Source: Epilithonimonas sp042695135 (GTDB lineage: Bacteria; Bacteroidota; Bacteroidia; Flavobacteriales; Weeksellaceae). Taken from it: a stretch of DNA of 64,000 nt. Below the pieces are notes generated by a model. It was given only the letters and a program-made list of their open reading frames with translations, was not told where the DNA came from and searched no databases. Position 1 is the stretch's first letter; each line of letters begins with the position of its first letter. The position numbers were made by a program, and so were the translations under genes. The stretch covers positions 930,001 through 994,000 of the forward strand of contig NZ_CP170547.1 in NCBI RefSeq assembly GCF_042695135.1, read 5' to 3'. This document shows, in pieces, positions 25,072 to 33,581 of this stretch.

Positions 25072-26247
25072 ATGAAAAGAATATTACTTTTTTGCATCTT
25101 TCTCGGTTTTGTCTGCAATTGTTTTTCCCAGATCATTTCTGGTAAAATTCAAACGGAAAATGGTTCAGCCATTTCTGATGTTAATGTCTATCTGGATGGG
25201 ACCAAAATTTCGACAGTTTCCAATAACGACGGGACTTTTCAACTGGACGTCCAGGGACAGAAAAGCGGGAACTTAATTTTTCAGAAAGATCATTATGAAA
25301 CCAGTATTTTTCCTCTGAATCAAGCAATTGGAAAATCAGTCAAAGTGATTATTAATCCGCAGAAAGAGATAGAGGAAGTAGTCATCATTCCATACACAGA
25401 AGAGGCTTATCGCAACTTTATCAATTATTTTCTGGATCAGTTTATCGGATTTGACAGGGAAGATGTAAAGATCAAAAATCAACGCACGCTCAAATTTTCT
25501 TATGATAAGAAAAATCAATTTCTGAAGGTGAAAGCACCACAGACTTTGATTATTGAAAATAAAAATTTGGGTTATACCATTCAATATAATCTAATCAATT
25601 TTGAGGCTGATTTTAAAAAGAAAAGTACAAGCTATCTTGGAACTTCATTTTTTAAGGAAAATGGCAATAAGAAACAATTTATACTGAATCGGATGAATGC
25701 CTATAAAGGCAGTATGATGCATTTTCTGAGGACTCTTTATAGTAATGAACTGGAAAAAGAAGGCTTTATTGTGAATCACGCCAAACGAATCAGAAATCCA
25801 AAATATCCTTCTGAAACAGATATTCAAAAGCTGGAAGATTATTACAGTTTTGTAAGAAGCCAGAAAGTGATGACCGTACATCTATCGGATGAATTAGAAG
25901 ATATCTCCCGAAGAAAAAGTGAAAATGCTGAGTTTCTAATGGCAATTCTCAAAACCAAAATGAAAGAATCTGATTTCACCAAACGCAGAGACGGAAGGTT
26001 ATTTATTGACTTTGAAGATCTGCTTCAGGTGAATTACCAGAAGTATTATTATGAGATCAAAAAAGGAGAATTTGTGAAATCTTCTGGCGTGGTGACGCAA
26101 ACATCGTTCGTTCATCCGGAAGCGATGGAATTTGAGATTTTTCCGGAAGGTATCTCGTCCGAGCCGGATCAGTTGATTCTGGAGGGCGATTTTTCACGAC
26201 AGAATATTTCGAAAATGCTGCCTTTGGATTATAAGTTGGGAAACTGA
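25072..26247 (+). CDS. Secreted CarboxypepD-regulatory-like domain protein
   Basis: A 391-residue protein. Signal peptide of about 20 residues (MKRILLFCIFLGFVCNCFSQ). Residues 21-90 form a carboxypeptidase-regulatory-like beta-sandwich (SGKIQTENGSAISDVNVYLDG..NNDGTFQLDV) as found at the N-termini of many Bacteroidota envelope proteins. The remaining part (100-390) is a mixed region with many charged residues and no recognised domain; it lacks the TonB plug and barrel and also the DUF5686 barrel length. It is probably periplasmic or outer-membrane associated. It is convergent with the GNAT gene. Confidence 0.8.
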   Translation: MKRILLFCIFLGFVCNCFSQIISGKIQTENGSAISDVNVYLDGTKISTVSNNDGTFQLDVQGQKSGNLIFQKDHYETSIFPLNQAIGKSVKVIINPQKEIEEVVIIPYTEEAYRNFINYFLDQFIGFDREDVKIKNQRTLKFSYDKKNQFLKVKAPQTLIIENKNLGYTIQYNLINFEADFKKKSTSYLGTSFFKENGNKKQFILNRMNAYKGSMMHFLRTLYSNELEKEGFIVNHAKRIRNPKYPSETDIQKLEDYYSFVRSQKVMTVHLSDELEDISRRKSENAEFLMAILKTKMKESDFTKRRDGRLFIDFEDLLQVNYQKYYYEIKKGEFVKSSGVVTQTSFVHPEAMEFEIFPEGISSEPDQLILEGDFSRQNISKMLPLDYKLGN

Positions 26248-26267
26248 TTTTTTCTGAATATTAAATT

Positions 26268-26339
26268 TCTCGCAGATTAGGCGAATTTTACAGATTTAAT
26301 TTGGACAAAATCTGTTTAATCTGTAAAATCCGCGAGAGA
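26268..26339. repeat. Palindromic TCTCGCAGATT-type repeat between convergent genes
   Basis: TCTCGCAGATT..GCGAATTTTACAGATT pairs with AATCTGTAAAATCCGCGAGAGA, forming a long hairpin followed by A/T-rich sequence. It lies 20 bases after one stop and 8 bases before the other, so it probably terminates both genes. Confidence 0.8.
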
Positions 26340-26347
26340 AAAATATT

Positions 26348-26800
26348 TTATAATTGCTTCTCGAAGCAAATGCTGTTCTCAACTCCGGAATACTGACCGT
26401 AATTTGGGATGACTTTGTAGCCACATTTTTCGTAAAGAGCTACTGCTTCGGTTTGTCTTTTTCCGGTTTCCAGAATGGTTTTTTCGTAACCTAATTCTTT
26501 AGTCCAAATTTCTAATTCTTTTAGAATGGCGGACGCCAAACCTTTCCCACGTTTCTCCGGAAGTGTGAACATTCTTTTGACTTCCATCGATTTTTCGTCG
26601 AAAGCTTTGATGGCGCCACAAGCAACAGCTTCATCATTATCAAAAATGACGATGCAGTTTTTCAGAGAATCTATTTTGTTGTATTGGTCATAGAAACCGT
26701 GGTCTTCACCGTCAATCACAGCGAGATAAGCGTCCAGTTGTTTTACTAATTTTTGGAAGTCTTGGTTTTCTGAAGTTGTTCTAAGGGTTTTCATTTTCAT
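26348..26800 (-). CDS. GNAT family N-acetyltransferase
   Basis: A 150-residue GNAT. The acetyl-CoA pyrophosphate loop is RMFTLPEKRGKGLASAILKEL (motif A, R/Q-x-x-G-x-G/A as RGKGLA), followed by ETGKRQTEAVALYEKCGYK, a typical motif B. Substrate cannot be told. Its ATG overlaps the hutH stop by one base, so the two genes are coupled. Cytoplasmic. Confidence 0.92.
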   Translation of the reverse strand: MKMKTLRTTSENQDFQKLVKQLDAYLAVIDGEDHGFYDQYNKIDSLKNCIVIFDNDEAVACGAIKAFDEKSMEVKRMFTLPEKRGKGLASAILKELEIWTKELGYEKTILETGKRQTEAVALYEKCGYKVIPNYGQYSGVENSICFEKQL

Positions 26801-28287
26801 TAATTCACTACAAGTTTTCTTTCTCTTACCAAGTCAGCAATTTTCAAAATATCTTCGCCGATTAATCTGTCATTTTCCAATTTTGGAACTACAGAACGGA
26901 TGATTGTATAATTCTTCTCAACAATTTCAGAACAAACTGCAGGTCGTCGGAATTCCAAACCTTGCGCACCGAACATCAATTCGATAGCCAAGATATTTTC
27001 AAGATTCCCAAGGATCTGATTAAATTTTCTCCCCGAAATACTTCCCATAGAAACGTGATCTTCTTGTCCTAAACTTGTCGGTATAGAATCTGCAGATGCC
27101 GGGAAACAGAGCGTTTTGTTCTCTGTGACCAACGCTGCACTCGTGTATTGTGGAATCATAAATCCGGAATTGAGACCAGAACTTTCGATTAATAATTTCG
27201 GTAAACCAAATTTACCCTCCAGCAAAAGATAACTTCTTCTGTCCGAGATGTTTCCTAATTCAGCTGCTGCCAACGCGCAATAATCCAAAGGTAAAGCCAT
27301 CAGTTGTCCGTGGAAATTTCCTCCTGAAATGGATTCTTCTGCACTCAAAATGATTGGATTATCCGTCACGGAATTCAGTTCCGTGTCTGCCATTTGTTTC
27401 AAATGTTCGAAGGCATTTCTGCTCGCACCGTGAACTTGTGGTACACATCTCATCGAATACGGATCCTGAACCCGGTCACAGAATTCGTGGGACTTGAGAT
27501 TGTCAGAGTTTTTGAGAAAATTTCGCATTCTTTCTGCCACTTTTCTGCTGCCGTCAAACGGACGAATGTCGTGTAATTCTTTTTTGAAAGGACTTGCGGA
27601 ACCACGGTAAGCTTCAAGACTCATTGCCGCAGTTAAATCTGCCAGATCCAAAAGATATTCAAATTTTGATAATCCGACGATGGCGTGAGCTAAGATGAAT
27701 TGCGTTCCATTGATCAGACCTAATCCTTCTTTCGGACCCAGTTTTAAAGGTTGAATGTTATGTTTTTCTAGAACTTTGGAAGTCTCAACAGGTTTATCAT
27801 TCTCCCAAACCTGACCTAATCCTAAAAGTGGTAAAACCAAATGTGCCAAAGGTGCCAAATCTCCGGAAGCGCCAACAGAACCCTGTTCCGGAACGACAGG
27901 GATAATGTCTTTTTCCAGCATCAAAATCAAGCGCTCAATTACTTCCAATGAAACACCCGAAAATCCTTTCGACAAAGCGTGGATTTTGGCAATGATCATT
28001 ATTCTCGAAATATTTTTATCAATGGGTTTCCCTACACCAACGGCGTGAGAAATGATAAGGTTGTGCTGAAGTTGCGCTGTTTCCGATTCTGATATCTTGG
28101 TGTCGCAAAGTGGCCCGAATCCTGTGTTGATGCCGTAAACTGTTCTGTCGGAAGCTACAATTTTCTGAACATTTTCCTGCGACTTTATAATCTGTTCTCT
28201 TGATTTTTCACTGAGTTTTGCAAGGGATGGATCTTTTGCTATTTCCAAAACATCCTGATAGCCAAGCGTATCGATTCCGTAAATCAT
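26800..28287 (-). CDS. hutH: Histidine ammonia-lyase
   Basis: A 495-residue aromatic amino-acid lyase. The residues that cyclise to the MIO prosthetic group are A140-S141-G142 (GSVGASGDLAPLAHL), and the catalytic Tyr lies in YGINTGFG (residue 51). It converts L-histidine to urocanate and ammonia, the first step of histidine use. No hutU, hutI or hutG lies nearby, so the remaining steps must be encoded elsewhere. The gene is coupled to the downstream GNAT gene. Aromatic lyases of this family can prefer Phe or Tyr, but the overall sequence reads as HutH. Confidence 0.95.
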   Translation of the reverse strand: MIYGIDTLGYQDVLEIAKDPSLAKLSEKSREQIIKSQENVQKIVASDRTVYGINTGFGPLCDTKISESETAQLQHNLIISHAVGVGKPIDKNISRIMIIAKIHALSKGFSGVSLEVIERLILMLEKDIIPVVPEQGSVGASGDLAPLAHLVLPLLGLGQVWENDKPVETSKVLEKHNIQPLKLGPKEGLGLINGTQFILAHAIVGLSKFEYLLDLADLTAAMSLEAYRGSASPFKKELHDIRPFDGSRKVAERMRNFLKNSDNLKSHEFCDRVQDPYSMRCVPQVHGASRNAFEHLKQMADTELNSVTDNPIILSAEESISGGNFHGQLMALPLDYCALAAAELGNISDRRSYLLLEGKFGLPKLLIESSGLNSGFMIPQYTSAALVTENKTLCFPASADSIPTSLGQEDHVSMGSISGRKFNQILGNLENILAIELMFGAQGLEFRRPAVCSEIVEKNYTIIRSVVPKLENDRLIGEDILKIADLVRERKLVVN

Positions 28288-28366
28288 TACTAAAATTTTT
28301 GCCTAAAAATACACTTTTCAAGAGTAATATGATGAAGGAAATTCTGAAAAATATGTTATAATAATT

Positions 28367-28897
28367 TTACTCAAACCTCAACACCTTTGCCTGCTTGATA
28401 TGCGCCAAATGATGCTGACAATGCCAACTGTAAATTAAAATATTTTCTTTAAGTGAAATCTTTTCAGACTGTTCCGGATGAATGAATTCTTTATTCAAAT
28501 CTTCATCAGAAAGATTTTTCAAAATGAAAACCCATCTTTCGTGCAAAGCTTCCAGCAACTTCAAAGAAATAAAAGGCGAAAGTTTACTGTCCGGCAATTC
28601 TGCCCAAAGACTTTCTTCGTAAGGTTTTATTGTTGGGAGATTTTCTGTTAATGCTAACTTAAATCTCATATAACTGTTGATATGACTGTCAGCGCAATGA
28701 TGAACAACTTGAGAGATAGTCCAGCCTTCTGGTCGATATCTTAGATTCAAATCGTTTTCATCCAAATTTTGGATTTCAGCTTTCACAAAATTTGGAAAAT
28801 TTTCTATTTCGTTAATAGCGGAATCAATGATTTCCTTTGTGATGGATTCTGGTTTTACAAATTTTCCAACTGGGAATTTTAATGTTTCAAGATTCAT
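28367..28897 (-). CDS. YfiT-type DinB-like bacillithiol transferase family protein
   Basis: A 176-residue four-helix DinB/YfiT-fold protein. It begins LETLKFPVGKFVKPE, the characteristic YfiT family start, with metal-binding His in ISQVVHHCADSH and HCQHHLAHIKQAK. YfiT relatives transfer bacillithiol or act as metal-dependent hydrolases. The ATG overlaps the SGNH hydrolase stop by one base, so the two are probably co-expressed. Whether this organism uses bacillithiol is not visible here. Confidence 0.9.
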   Translation of the reverse strand: MNLETLKFPVGKFVKPESITKEIIDSAINEIENFPNFVKAEIQNLDENDLNLRYRPEGWTISQVVHHCADSHINSYMRFKLALTENLPTIKPYEESLWAELPDSKLSPFISLKLLEALHERWVFILKNLSDEDLNKEFIHPEQSEKISLKENILIYSWHCQHHLAHIKQAKVLRFE

Positions 28898-29550
28898 TAT
28901 TTCAAATTTTTCATCAGGATTGCTTCCATTTTTTCATAACCCAATTTGTTCGGATGAATTCCATCTTCGGCAATTTCTTTTGGTAAACCGTTTTTGTCGT
29001 CTTTCAAAGGTGTGTGATAATCGACATACGTAATTTTGTTTTTCTGAGCGTAATCCTTTATCATTTGATTCAGCGCAATCACTTTGTCAGCAGGCATCAT
29101 TTCTTTTCTCCAGGGGAAATCGGAAGCGGGAAGTGCCGAACACAAAACCACTTGGATGTTATTAGCTTTCGCCAATTCTGCCATGGAAACAATATTTCCA
29201 AAAACCTTATCCAAAGAAATCGGACCTTGGTTTTCTGCAATATCATTCGTTCCTGCAAGGATAATCACGCGTTTTGGTTTTAGTAAAATCACATCTTCCC
29301 GAAATCTTAGAAGCATTTGCGAAGTGACTTGACCACTGATTCCTCTTCCAACGAAATTGTTTTTTGTGAAAAATTCCGGATCTGTGGCAAACCAGCCTTC
29401 AGTTATGGAATCACCCATTAATACTGAGTTTGGCGTTGTGTTTTTAGCTTTCACTTCTTGATTCTGTTTTGCGTATTTGGTGAAATTTGCGAAGTCTTGG
29501 GTGTAGAACATTGTGGAGAATAAACCGATGATAAAAGTTAAGATTTTCAT
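28897..29550 (-). CDS. Secreted SGNH/GDSL hydrolase
   Basis: The chosen start (29550, MKILTFIIGLFSTMFYTQ) gives a 217-residue protein with a clean signal peptide; an upstream TTG-like extension to 29643 lacks coding character. SGNH blocks: GDS in SVLMGDSITEGW (Ser nucleophile), Gly in GRGISGQVTSQM, Asn in AGTNDIAEN, and D-x-x-H in EDGIHPNKLGY. Such enzymes are esterases or acetylhydrolases acting in the periplasm, often on glycans. It is coupled by a one-base overlap to the YfiT gene. Confidence 0.92.
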   Translation of the reverse strand: MKILTFIIGLFSTMFYTQDFANFTKYAKQNQEVKAKNTTPNSVLMGDSITEGWFATDPEFFTKNNFVGRGISGQVTSQMLLRFREDVILLKPKRVIILAGTNDIAENQGPISLDKVFGNIVSMAELAKANNIQVVLCSALPASDFPWRKEMMPADKVIALNQMIKDYAQKNKITYVDYHTPLKDDKNGLPKEIAEDGIHPNKLGYEKMEAILMKNLK

Positions 29551-29634
29551 TTTTTCTGATTTAAAATCAAATATATGAAATCTCGCCAAGCGGAAATTAC
29601 ATCGAGAAAATAAAATGTTTGTAATAATATAGAT

Positions 29635-29753
29635 AAACCACAAAAGTCACAAAATTTTTGCCAATTTTAGATCTTGCAAAAGTTCAAAAAAGATTAGTGC
29701 TAAAAGTTTTCTTTTTGTTCTTTTGAAAAAATCTTTTGTGACTTTTTGGTTTA
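29635..29753. repeat. About 120-bp inverted repeat
   Basis: AAACCACAAAAGTCACAAAA at the left is mirrored by TTTTGTGACTTTTTGGTTT at the right, with inner AAAAGTT/AACTTTT echoes. It lies upstream of the SGNH gene. No ORF is in the 29551-29889 gap apart from this and the repeat at 29800. Confidence 0.65.
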
Positions 29754-29799
29754 AGATTTCCCAATTAAAAGAAGCTTTAAAAAAATTCAAATCTTAGCT

Positions 29800-29872
29800 G
29801 AGCGAAGCGCCTTTGCGAACCTTAAAAATATTTTCAATAATTATAAAAAATCTTTGTGGGCTTTGTGTTCAA
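29800..29872 (+). repeat. Leader repeat shared with folB upstream region
   Basis: AGCGAAGCGCCTTTGCGAAC..ATATTTTCAATAA..CTTTGTGTTCA closely matches 55047-55118. Both copies end about 18-22 bases before a start codon on the same strand. Confidence 0.75.
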
Positions 29873-29889
29873 AATTATAATTTTACAAA

Positions 29890-30135
29890 ATGGAACAAAT
29901 TTCGAAAGACCCTTTACACGGCAAAAGACTCGACGCAATTTTGGAAGAATTGGTGGATTACTACAATGGTTTCGAAGAATTGGGGAAACAAATCAACATC
30001 CGATGTTTCAACGCCGACAATCCAAGCATCAATTCCTCATTGAAATTCCTTAGAAAAACCGATTGGGCAAGAACAAAAGTGGAAAGTTTGTACTTATACG
30101 TTTTGAGGAAGAAGAAGAAAAAAGGTTTGTTGTAA
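29890..30135 (+). CDS. VF530 family DNA-binding-like small protein
   Basis: An 81-residue protein of the VF530/DUF2132 family: DPLHGKRLDAILEELVDYYNGFEELGKQI, then IRCFN and SSLKFLRKTDWARTKVESLYL, all conserved family positions. The structure of VF530 is a SAP-like helical fold thought to bind nucleic acid. The C-terminal KKKKK tail supports this. It is convergent with ychJ, with 3 bases between the two stop codons. Confidence 0.92.
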   Translation: MEQISKDPLHGKRLDAILEELVDYYNGFEELGKQINIRCFNADNPSINSSLKFLRKTDWARTKVESLYLYVLRKKKKKGLL

Positions 30136-30138
30136 ACC

Positions 30139-30516
30139 TTAATCCAAAAATTCCCCAGTCACATAAAACCAGCGATTTTTTATCATTTTAAATGTCGATA
30201 ACTCGTGGTGAACTTGCTCGTTTCCATCTTCATCCGTATAAAAAGCTTTGAATTCCACCTTATTCATTGAAGGCTTATCAATAATTTCCAGCTTTGTCCA
30301 CTCATTAATTTCGCCCCATTCCTGGAGACTTTTTTTATTATGGGATTTTCTTTTGTTGGGAGAAGTTGTTTCCCAAAGATATTCGCCGTTCGGAATTGCA
30401 AAGGCTGAGAATCTGGAACGCATCAAAGCTTCTGCAGTTGGCGGGGATTTTTCCTTTGTGTGATAAGGTTGACAGCAATCTTTGTAGGATTTTCCGGAAC
30501 AGCAGGGACAACTCAT
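30139..30516 (-). CDS. ychJ: YchJ family protein with SEC-C zinc motif
   Basis: A 125-residue protein. The N-terminal CPCCSGKSYKDCCQPYH is a SEC-C-type zinc ligand set, followed by the YchJ/UPF0225 segment PPTAEALMRSRFSAFAI-N-EYLWETTSP and NTF2-like VEFKAFY..HELSTFKMIKNRWFYVTG. The family is widespread, cytoplasmic and of unknown function. The length is normal for single-domain YchJ; the C-terminal second SEC-C seen in some is absent. Confidence 0.93.
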   Translation of the reverse strand: MSCPCCSGKSYKDCCQPYHTKEKSPPTAEALMRSRFSAFAIPNGEYLWETTSPNKRKSHNKKSLQEWGEINEWTKLEIIDKPSMNKVEFKAFYTDEDGNEQVHHELSTFKMIKNRWFYVTGEFLD

Positions 30517-30554
30517 TAGATAAAAGTTAGAATTAAGATGTTAGAAATTAGAAT

Positions 30555-30590
30555 GTCATTTCGTGCTAATTTAAATTAGTACGAAATGAC
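30555..30590. repeat. Near-perfect 36-bp palindrome
   Basis: GTCATTTCGTGCTAATTT pairs with AAATTAGTACGAAATGAC with one G:T. It resembles the GTCATTC-type inverted repeats seen at 24031 and 54970 and sits between ychJ and the M3 peptidase, where it may act as a terminator hairpin. Confidence 0.75.
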
Positions 30591-30604
30591 AAAATTTGCA
30601 TTAT

Positions 30605-32623
30605 TTATCCAAAAGCTCTTTTCAACAAACTCTCCACTTTCGGCTCGCTTCCACGGAAAGCTTTGAATAATTCCATCGGGTCTTTTGTCCCGCCAGAAGA
30701 AAGCAGAATTTTATATTTCGAAGCAATTTCCGGATTGAAAATTCCGTTTTCTTTGAAATATTGGAATGCATCTGCATCCAAAACTTCCGCCCATTTGTAA
30801 GAATAATATCCGGCAGAATATCCACCTTGGAAAATATGTGAAAAACTTGGTGCAGTTGCTGTTTCGGGATTGGAAGGATAAAGACTTGTGTCATAGGTTT
30901 TCTCAACCTCAAACTCTTTCACACTCAAATTCTCCAACTCTCCAGCTTCCGAATGAAAAGCCATATCCAACAAGCCAAGACCAACTTGTCTCATTGTCTG
31001 ATAACCTTCCATAAACGATTTGCTTTGAGATAACTTCTCAATTTTTTCGTCTGGTAAGATTTCTCCCGTTTGATAATGTTTGGCGAAGGTTTTCAGAAAT
31101 TCCGGTTCGTAGCAGAAGTTTTCCAAAAACTGAGAAGGCAATTCTACAAAATCCCATTTTACGGATGTTCCAGAAAGATTCGGATATTGTGTGTCTGCCA
31201 AAACGCCATGAAGTGCGTGTCCAAATTCGTGGAAAAGCGTAGTAACTTCCTGGAAGGTCAGCAAGCTTGGTGTGTCTTTCGTTGGTTTTGTGAAATTACA
31301 AACCACGGAAATATGCGGACGGGAATTTTCACCGTCTTTTTTATATTGATTTTTGTAGCTCGTCATCCAGGCGCCAGCACGTTTTCCTTTTCTTGGATGA
31401 TAATCGGCGTAGAGTAGGGCTTTTACATTTCCGTTTTCAGTTATTTCGTAGGTTTTGACGTCTTCGTGGTATTTCTGAACATCATTGATTTCTTTAAATT
31501 CTAAACCAAATAATTTTCCAGCCAAACCAAAAACCGCTTCCTGAACTTTCTCCAGTTGGAAATAAGGTTTCAGTTCTTCATCATCAATATCGAATTTTTG
31601 TTTTCTTAATTTCTCAGCGTAAAAAGTGTGGTCGTAACTTTGGATTTCTTCTATTCCGTCGGCTTTCGCTAAAGTTTTTAGTTCTTCGATTTCCTTTTGA
31701 GCGAAAGGTTTTGCTTTGTCCAAAAGTTCGTTCAGGAATTCGAAAACCTTCTCCGGAGATTTTGCCATTCTTTCTTCCAAGACGAAATTTGCGTAATTTT
31801 TATAACCTAACAATTCCGCTTTTTCCTGACGAAGTTTCACGATTTCTTTAATCAGATTTTGATTGTCAAATTCGCCACCATCGAAAGATTTTTTTCCATT
31901 TGCTAAAGCCAATTCCTTTCTGAGTTCACGGTTTTCTGCGTAAGTCAGTGCCGGAAGATAACTCGGATATTGAAGCGTAATCACGTAACCTTCCAAATCT
32001 TTTTCCTTGGCATCTTCTTCATATTGTTCAAGAATCGCTTCAGGAATCCCTTTTAGTTCTTCTTTATCTGTAATATGTTTGAAATAAGCATTGGTCGAAG
32101 CCAATGCGTTTTGCCCGAACTGAAGCGACTTGATTGACAAATCCATATTGATTTTTTCCAGCTTCTTTTTATCTTCTTCGTTCAATAAAGCACCGCTTCT
32201 CACAAAACCTTTGTAAGTTTCGTTGAGCAACATTTTTTGTTCTTCGTTTAGGGACAAAGTGTCTTTTTGGTCATAAACGTTTTTGATTCTTTCGAATAGT
32301 TTTTCGTTTTGAGAAATCTTGGAAGAGAACTCTGTCAAAAGTGGCGAAACGTCTTGCGCTATTTTCTGAATCTCATCATTGGTTTCAGCTGAATTGAGAT
32401 TGAAGAAAATACTGGAAACTCTGTCCAGTTGTTCGCCGGAAAACGCCATTGCTTCAATCGTATTTTCGAAAGTTGGCGCTTCGGGATTGTTGGTGATTTC
32501 TTCGATTTCTTTTTCTTCGGTTTTTACTAATTCCTGAAAAGCGGGAAGGTAATGTTCTTCTTTGATGTCGCTGAAAGGTGATGAGGTGTATTTTGTATTG
32601 AATTTTTCTAATAATGGATTCAT
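30605..32623 (-). CDS. M3 family metallopeptidase (oligopeptidase A / dipeptidyl carboxypeptidase type)
   Basis: A 672-residue thimet-type zinc peptidase. The active site HEFGH is at H465-E466-H469 and the third ligand is E494 (DFVELPSQ), the canonical 25-residue spacing of M3 enzymes. The N-terminus has FENTIEAMAFSGEQLDRVSSIFFNLNSAETN, typical of Dcp/PrlC. The protein lacks a signal peptide and therefore degrades short peptides in the cytoplasm. It could be either dcp or prlC; sequence features do not decide. Monocistronic. Confidence 0.95.
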   Translation of the reverse strand: MNPLLEKFNTKYTSSPFSDIKEEHYLPAFQELVKTEEKEIEEITNNPEAPTFENTIEAMAFSGEQLDRVSSIFFNLNSAETNDEIQKIAQDVSPLLTEFSSKISQNEKLFERIKNVYDQKDTLSLNEEQKMLLNETYKGFVRSGALLNEEDKKKLEKINMDLSIKSLQFGQNALASTNAYFKHITDKEELKGIPEAILEQYEEDAKEKDLEGYVITLQYPSYLPALTYAENRELRKELALANGKKSFDGGEFDNQNLIKEIVKLRQEKAELLGYKNYANFVLEERMAKSPEKVFEFLNELLDKAKPFAQKEIEELKTLAKADGIEEIQSYDHTFYAEKLRKQKFDIDDEELKPYFQLEKVQEAVFGLAGKLFGLEFKEINDVQKYHEDVKTYEITENGNVKALLYADYHPRKGKRAGAWMTSYKNQYKKDGENSRPHISVVCNFTKPTKDTPSLLTFQEVTTLFHEFGHALHGVLADTQYPNLSGTSVKWDFVELPSQFLENFCYEPEFLKTFAKHYQTGEILPDEKIEKLSQSKSFMEGYQTMRQVGLGLLDMAFHSEAGELENLSVKEFEVEKTYDTSLYPSNPETATAPSFSHIFQGGYSAGYYSYKWAEVLDADAFQYFKENGIFNPEIASKYKILLSSGGTKDPMELFKAFRGSEPKVESLLKRAFG

Positions 32624-32653
32624 AATTTTATATGGGATTTTGATTTTTTATGT

Positions 32654-32731
32654 GCTTCGAGAGCCTCAGCATGACAACGCAGATACGATATGATATTGTT
32701 TTAACACTGTCAGGCTGAGCGGAGTCGAAGC
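32654..32731. repeat. Inverted repeat GCTTCGAGAGCCTCAGCAT / GCTGAGCGGAGTCGAAGC
   Basis: The arms TTCGAGAGCCTCAGCATGACA and TGTCAGGCTGAGCGGAGTCG are imperfect complements around a 30-base centre. Related half-sites occur at 20197 and 55504. It lies upstream of the M3 peptidase start. Confidence 0.65.
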
Positions 32732-32785
32732 CTTTTCTAATTTTGTTGAAATCACAAATTTAGTACCTAAAGTTGAAAATATGAC

Positions 32786-32915
32786 AAAATTGCGCCCCGG
32801 CTTGAACGTAGCTCTTTTTGTCTTGTCTTTTCAGACAAGGCAAAAAAGCGGGAGTGGAAGACGGATAAAGGCGCCCAAACCTAACGCAGTGGTTCGACGT
32901 AGTCAAATAAATATT
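32786..32915. repeat. Intergenic repeat, second copy of the GTTCG / GGGCTGC family
   Basis: Contains CCCGGCTTGAACGTAG.., a 12-bp stem TTGTCTTGTCTTTTCAGACAA, and CCAAACCTAACGCAGTGGTTCGACGTAGTC; the latter matches 44000-44030 (CTTCGCCGAACCACTTCGTTAGG) in inverse orientation. A spurious short ORF across it shares the KPN-VVRRSQ text with one across the 43933 copy. No gene is seen in 32624-32928. Confidence 0.7.
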
Positions 32916-32928
32916 GTCATAGGAAAAG

Positions 32929-32957
32929 TTGTTGTATTCAAATTCTTTTTAGATTTG
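32929..32957 (+). promoter_or_regulatory. Promoter for SRPBCC gene
   Basis: TTG (32929-32931), an 18-base spacer and TAGATTTG (32950-32957) match the Bacteroidota -33/-7 pattern; the ATG follows 24 bases later. Confidence 0.55.
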
Positions 32958-32981
32958 TTTTGAACTTAAACTATACTGATT

Positions 32982-33512
32982 ATGAAAAAATTCTTGAAAA
33001 TTGTTGGTGTCATTCTTGGCATTTTTGTGGTGTATTGTCTGATCGCAATGCTGGTGGTTGACAGCAAATGTCATAATGAACAATCAATCGTTATCAATGC
33101 GTCGAAAGAGAAGGTCTGGCAGAATGTGAATTCTATGAAGACCTTCAACACTTGGAATCCTTGGATGAAAATGGATCCGAACCTTACTGTGACCTACAAA
33201 GGAACTGCTGGCGAAGTTGGTGACGGCTATACTTGGAAAGGAAACGATGATGTTGGCGAAGGCGAGCAGGAAATCACGGCAATTGTTACTAATGAAAAAG
33301 TAGCAACCAAAATGCATTTTATCAAACCAATGGATGATACAGCGACTTCTGACCTGCTTCTTGCAACGGAAGGTTCCGCAACCAAAGTGACCTGGACAAT
33401 CGACTACGAAATCGAGACGCTTTTCAAACCGATGAAACCAATGATGAATTATCAGATGAATAAATCATTTTCGGAAGGTCTTGAAAAGTTGAAAGAGCTT
33501 TCTGAAAAGTAG
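32982..33512 (+). CDS. SRPBCC (START-like) family protein, membrane-anchored
   Basis: A 176-residue protein. An N-terminal hydrophobic helix (FLKIVGVILGIFVVYCLIAMLVV) is a signal anchor; the rest is a polyketide-cyclase/SRPBCC fold: SIVINASKEKVWQNVNSMKTFNTWNPWMKMDPNLTV (first strand and helix, split here as SIVINASKEKVWQ and NPWMKMDP) and WTIDYEIETLFKPM. These folds bind hydrophobic ligands. The ligand is unknown. It is convergent with the secreted amylase gene. Confidence 0.85.
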   Translation: MKKFLKIVGVILGIFVVYCLIAMLVVDSKCHNEQSIVINASKEKVWQNVNSMKTFNTWNPWMKMDPNLTVTYKGTAGEVGDGYTWKGNDDVGEGEQEITAIVTNEKVATKMHFIKPMDDTATSDLLLATEGSATKVTWTIDYEIETLFKPMKPMMNYQMNKSFSEGLEKLKELSEK

Positions 33513-33520
33513 TTAAAATA

Positions 33521-33552
33521 AAAAAATCGCCCCGAATTTTCGGGGCGATTTC
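33521..33552. terminator. Bidirectional terminator between SRPBCC and amylase genes
   Basis: Twelve-base stem AAATCGCCCCGA / TCGGGGCGATTT flanked by A and T runs on both sides. Confidence 0.9.
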
Positions 33553-33581
33553 ATTTTGATTTGAAAAATTTTTATTTTGTG

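Noticed and set aside
29551..29643. N-terminal extension of the SGNH hydrolase
   Set aside because: The added residues precede a clean signal peptide and lie in AT-rich sequence without coding character.
32781..32963. 60-codon ORF
   Set aside because: It runs across the 32786-32915 repeat and shares text with an ORF over the 43933 repeat copy; repeat-derived.
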